Below are positions 60,613-64,000 of a stretch of DNA of 64,000 bases, one piece after another. Origin of the DNA: JBBPYC01 sp038200275 (GTDB lineage: Bacteria > Pseudomonadota > Gammaproteobacteria > Burkholderiales > Burkholderiaceae_C); assembly GCA_038200275.1 (NCBI GenBank), contig JBBPYC010000059.1:62001-126000 (forward strand), written 5' to 3'. Position numbers and translations under genes: made by a program. Position 1 is the first letter of the stretch. Each line of letters opens with the position of its first letter. The notes beneath the pieces are model-generated. The model searched no databases. It saw nothing but the letters and a program-made list of their open reading frames with translations, and was not told the origin of the DNA.

Positions 60613-62028
60613 ATGAGCCGCGAGGCAGACGATCCGATCGCGGCGATCTCGACCGCGCCAGGCCGCGGCGCGGTCGGCATCGTGCGGATCTCTGGTCAGT
60701 CGCTCGATGGCTTGGCGCAGGCGCTCTGCGGCCGACCGCTGCTGCCGCGGGTCGCGACCTATCTTGCGTTTGCGGACAGCGACGGCCAGCCGATCGACCA
60801 CGGCCTTGCGATATTTTTTCCCGCGCCGCATTCCTATACTGGCGAAGACGTGCTCGAACTGCAGGGCCACGGCGGCCCGGCCGTACTGCAGCTGCTGCTC
60901 GCGCGCGTATTGCAGGCTAGTGCAGCAGCAGCCAACGAACCGGACGCACCAGCAGCGTGGTCAGCCAAGGTGCGTCTTGCGCGCCCCGGGGAGTTCACCG
61001 AACGCGCATTTCTGAATGGCAAGCTCGATCTTGCGCAGGCCGAAGCCGTTGCCGATCTGATCGACGCCAGCACCGCGTCGGCTGCCCGCTCGGCCGCACG
61101 TTCGCTCGGCGGTGAGTTCTCACACCAGATCACGCAATTGCTGGACGCGCTCACGCAGCTGCGCATGCTGGTGGAGGCCACGCTCGACTTCCCGGAAGAA
61201 GAGGTCGACTTCCTGCAGGCCGCTGATGCGCAGGGCCAACTCGCGCGGCTGCGTGAACGCGTGGACAGCGTGCTGGCCACCGCGCGCCAGGGTGCGTTGC
61301 TGCGCGATGGCATCCGGATCGTGATCGCGGGCCAGCCCAACGTCGGCAAGAGTTCGCTGTTGAACGCGCTCGCAGGCGCTGAGCTCGCGATCGTCACCCC
61401 GGTGGCCGGCACCACGCGCGACAAGATCGCCACCACGATTGCGATTGAGGGCGTGCCGCTGCACGTGATCGACACCGCCGGCTTGCGCGACAGCAACGAT
61501 GCGGTCGAACGCATCGGCATCGCGCGCGCCTGGGACGAAATCGCAAACGCCGATGCGGTGCTGCTGGTGCACGATGCAGCGCGGGCAGATGCTCCTGAAT
61601 ACATAGCTGAAGACGAAAGACTGGCAGGTGCCTTGGCCGAAAAAGTTTCAAAAAACGTGCCTCGTCTTGAAATCTGGAACAAGCTCGACATCGCGACCAT
61701 GCAAGCCCCGCCGGGCGCGCTGGCGCTGTCGGCCACAGCCGGTACCGGCCTGGCCGAATTGCGCGCCGAACTTCTGAAGATCGCGGGCTGGCAGGCGACG
61801 CCCGAAGGGGTTTATCTGGCGCGCGCACGCCACGTGCAGGCGTTGCTCGAGGTCGCTGAGCGGCTGCGGCAGGCGCAGGAGCTGCTCGCCGATGCGGCGT
61901 CTGCCCCGCTGGAGCTGATCGCTGAAGAACTGCGGCAGGCGCAAGCCGCACTGTCCGAGATCACCGGAAGGTTCACGTCAGATGACTTGCTCGGGGTGAT
62001 CTTTTCCCGCTTTTGCATCGGCAAGTGA
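60613..62028 (+). CDS. mnmE: tRNA modification GTPase MnmE (TrmE)
   Basis: MnmE partners MnmG (28.4 kb) to modify the wobble uridine of tRNAs. The 471-residue protein starts DDPIAAISTAPGRGAVGIVRISG, has GPAVLQLLLARVL and RPGEFTERAFLNGKLDLAQAEAVADLI of the folate-binding domain, then a G domain with GQPNVGKSSLLNAL near 240-255, and GTTRDKI. It ends in FSRFCIGK, the conserved C-terminal cysteine motif. A short spacing of 28 bases after yidC fits co-transcription. Confidence 0.97.
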   Translation: MSREADDPIAAISTAPGRGAVGIVRISGQSLDGLAQALCGRPLLPRVATYLAFADSDGQPIDHGLAIFFPAPHSYTGEDVLELQGHGGPAVLQLLLARVLQASAAAANEPDAPAAWSAKVRLARPGEFTERAFLNGKLDLAQAEAVADLIDASTASAARSAARSLGGEFSHQITQLLDALTQLRMLVEATLDFPEEEVDFLQAADAQGQLARLRERVDSVLATARQGALLRDGIRIVIAGQPNVGKSSLLNALAGAELAIVTPVAGTTRDKIATTIAIEGVPLHVIDTAGLRDSNDAVERIGIARAWDEIANADAVLLVHDAARADAPEYIAEDERLAGALAEKVSKNVPRLEIWNKLDIATMQAPPGALALSATAGTGLAELRAELLKIAGWQATPEGVYLARARHVQALLEVAERLRQAQELLADAASAPLELIAEELRQAQAALSEITGRFTSDDLLGVIFSRFCIGK

Positions 62029-62270
62029 CCGGCGCTCCTGCCCGGCGACCGGCATGGGCTGCACGACTGTGAGCGAATGCGCAACGGCGCGCCTTTTGCC
62101 CACTGGCTCGGCGTTCGCGACTGACCCCGCTCAGTAAACTGCGCCGCCATAGGCCACCTTTGCACGTTCCCGTTGGCAGGCGGCCGAAATGCCTTTGATC
62201 CGCCGTCCACGGTGGGGCGCCCAAGGGCCCGGGAAAAAGAACCACAAAGAACCCACCAGAGAGCCTTCCC

Positions 62271-63128
62271 ATGAGTTTTCTCAGCGTTTTGTTCGGTCGC
62301 AGCAAGCCCAGCAATGCTCGAACGGCCGCAGCCGATCCGGAGCGTATCGGTCAGCCGCGCGACGCAGCGGGCGGCGCAGTCACCGCCAAGTCCGCCTCGA
62401 GCTTGCCACTCGCCCCGCGCAGCGACGGCAAGACCGGTGTCGACGCCGAACGTGCCGATCGGCGTGAACGGCTCTACCGCGTCGTGCGTGAAGCGTTGAT
62501 GCGCTGCGGCGTGCTGTCGGCCAGCTACAAGTTCAAGGTGCTGTCCACCGATGCGCGCGGCCTGCAGTTTTTGGTCATGCTCGACGTGGCCAGCGACACT
62601 GCGCAACTGATGCGGTTCAGCGAAATCGAAGCGATCATCCGCCAGACGGCAAAAGACCAGTACGACGTCGACGTGGTTGCGGTCTACTCGCGCGTGAATC
62701 CGCAACTTGCAGCGCGTGCGACGCAGATGCCGACGGCGGGATACGGCGAACCAGCGCATTCGCAGCGCCCGTTCGCTATGGCACCAGGGCCTGCCAGTAC
62801 GCAGGCCGGCCACAGCGCGGCCAACCACCACGCCGAAGCGCTCGGTATTGGCCAGGCGGCGCTGCCGGCAGGCAGCAGCGTGTTTGGTCTGGGCAAGACC
62901 GCCGCGCCGGACAGCCGGTTCGATCCGATCCATGCCGATGAAGTCAATGCGTTCAAGCGCGCCCTGTCTGGCAATAACAGCCAGCCGGCGCCGGCCGATG
63001 GCGTTGTGCGCCGGTCCGGCGCGCGTCGTAAGCCGATCATCGACTTCGAAGACACCCAGGTGGTTGCTGCGAGGGGCGGCCGCCCGGATCTCGGCTTGAG
63101 CGCCACGCAGTACGGGGATCTGCAGTAG
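62271..63128 (+). CDS. Protein of unknown function
   Basis: I do not recognise this 285-residue protein. It begins MSFLSVLFGRSKPSNAR. It has a well-ordered centre at about residues 62-145 (RLYRVVREALMRCGVLSASY, LQFLVMLDVASDTAQL, FSEIEAIIRQTAKDQYDVDV), flanked by low-complexity Ala/Gly/Pro-rich stretches. A short acidic-to-basic tail includes RRSGARRKPIIDFEDTQ. There is no signal peptide or membrane helix. The start at 62271 is supported by AGAGAG about ten bases upstream, and codon usage matches neighbouring genes, so it is real and probably cytoplasmic. It follows mnmE by 242 bases. Confidence 0.7.
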   Translation: MSFLSVLFGRSKPSNARTAAADPERIGQPRDAAGGAVTAKSASSLPLAPRSDGKTGVDAERADRRERLYRVVREALMRCGVLSASYKFKVLSTDARGLQFLVMLDVASDTAQLMRFSEIEAIIRQTAKDQYDVDVVAVYSRVNPQLAARATQMPTAGYGEPAHSQRPFAMAPGPASTQAGHSAANHHAEALGIGQAALPAGSSVFGLGKTAAPDSRFDPIHADEVNAFKRALSGNNSQPAPADGVVRRSGARRKPIIDFEDTQVVAARGGRPDLGLSATQYGDLQ

Positions 63129-63159
63129 ACAGCAGCCGACGCAGCAGTCGAGCGGCGGC

Positions 63160-63861
63160 TCAGTCGATGGACGGCTTGAGCGTCATCGGCTGAGCAGACC
63201 AAGTGGGGAAATCGGCGCTTGCGCGCCTGAAACCACGTTGCTGCTGAGTCGGCCAGATGGATGGGACGGTCGTGGTCGCCGTCTGCTTGCCCAGCAACGC
63301 GTCCTTCAATTGCAAATCGGCCGGGTCGCGGCCACGCCAGATCTGCATCGCCGCATTCAATACTTCGGAACCAGCAACAGTGCCGTGCACCTGGCGACCA
63401 CTGGCGCGGAAGTTGGCACCCTGCTTGGGGTCGTTGTCGACCGTCAGCATGTCGACGGCCTTGAACTGTCGGAACTCGGCCAGCTCCTGTGTCGTTTGCA
63501 GCAGCGTCTGCGTGAGCCGCAGCGCTTCGGACGACTTCAGATTGCGCCCGATGCCGCGCATGAATGGCTGCGAAAGCTGATCCGATCCCACCGTGCGCAG
63601 CATCGCAAGGCTCAATTGCCCCGGCCCGGGTGCGGCCGGCACGGCTTGCACCGTATCGGCCTTGGCACCCACAAGATAGAGTCCCGCCGCGTAGACCTTC
63701 ACGACGAACTTCCAGCGCACGCCAGCGCCGTGGAGCTCGAGCTTGCTGCCAGCGAGTTGCAACTGGTTGGGAAATACCACGCCATAGAGGTCGGTGCTTG
63801 CGGCCTGAGCCGTCAGCGCAACGGCAGACAGGACAGCGCGGGCGACGGTGCGCAACGCCAT
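63160..63861 (-). CDS. Chalcone isomerase-like exported protein
   Basis: The 233-residue precursor has a signal peptide (MALRTVARAVLSAVALTAQA). It then carries a chalcone-isomerase-like domain: LYGVVFPNQLQLAGSKLELHGAG, KFVVKVYAAGLYLVG and FMRGIGRNLKSSEALRLTQTL. Bacterial members bind fatty acids or have unknown roles rather than making flavonoids. The ATG at 63861 gives a clean signal peptide; open frame continues a further 43 codons to the right. It converges with the unknown gene at 62.3-63.1 kb. Confidence 0.82.
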   Translation of the reverse strand: MALRTVARAVLSAVALTAQAASTDLYGVVFPNQLQLAGSKLELHGAGVRWKFVVKVYAAGLYLVGAKADTVQAVPAAPGPGQLSLAMLRTVGSDQLSQPFMRGIGRNLKSSEALRLTQTLLQTTQELAEFRQFKAVDMLTVDNDPKQGANFRASGRQVHGTVAGSEVLNAAMQIWRGRDPADLQLKDALLGKQTATTTVPSIWPTQQQRGFRRASADFPTWSAQPMTLKPSID

Positions 63862-64000
63862 TCGTTTGATGAAATGTATGAGCGTTTCTTTCTCTTGAAG
63901 TGAGTTGGTCTGAAACCAAGTCCAGTCACGAGCGGGCACATGCCAAGTGCGCGACACAGACAGGGCGATGCCTGGCCGATCGGAGCGCACCCGGTAGTGC

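Overview
The window is GC-rich and reads as a betaproteobacterium of the order Burkholderiales. Supporting signs are two Bug-type solute-binding proteins, a periplasmic PheC-type dehydratase, Tat-exported HiPIP and SoxC, a c4-type cytochrome and 3'-flanking intergenic repeats of a kind I associate with Comamonadaceae. It is chromosomal and close to the replication origin: dnaA, dnaN and gyrB run left from about 57.6 kb, while rpmH, rnpA, yidD, yidC and mnmE run right from the same point. The mnmG-rsmG-parA-parB block with three parS-like sites lies about 27 kb to the left.

Layout. 0-1.2 kb: end of an ABC permease and modC. 1.2-9.4 kb (all minus): a Nudix hydrolase, glyoxalase II, a signal-less ModA-like protein, a two-subunit molybdenum hydroxylase, two Bug proteins and a fumarylacetoacetase-fold hydrolase. 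9.5-15.7 kb: pheC, a NIPSNAP gene, a broken dps, a sorbosone-dehydrogenase-like protein with a dihaem cytochrome, an SMP-30 lactonase and a TerB-like protein. 15.7-21.2 kb (all minus): a selenocysteine island. 21.4-27 kb: GST, HiPIP, a small DUF2256 protein, acetoacetyl-CoA synthetase and a binding-protein/permease fusion. 27-33 kb: an RRM protein, then mnmG-rsmG-parA-parB. 33-38.7 kb: two lipoproteins, an FAD-linked D-lactate/glycolate-type dehydrogenase and malate synthase G. 38.8-44.1 kb (minus): a type III restriction-modification operon. 44-51 kb: truncated haemoglobin, fasciclin lipoprotein, MATE exporter, PPi-type phosphofructokinase and soxCD. 51-52.1 kb: a decayed IS481 element. 52.2-64 kb: the dnaA region, a protein of unknown function and a chalcone-isomerase-like protein.

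Two systems stand out. First, selA, selB and selC sit directly beside a gene read through an in-frame UGA in a Sec-Gly-Ser-Cys motif. That gene overlaps an upstream gene with a thioredoxin-like CPTC domain, so the Sec insertion machinery and a likely client form one block, although selD is not in the window. Second, the type III operon has a HEPN gene with a perfect RX4HXY motif between mod and res, and the Res protein begins with a minimal nucleotidyltransferase (MNT) domain. In effect a HEPN/MNT toxin-antitoxin pair is built into a restriction enzyme.

Functions were assigned by reading motifs and comparing with remembered family features. No database search was run. Starts were chosen by ribosome-binding sites, overlaps and family length, and alternatives are given where the choice is weak.
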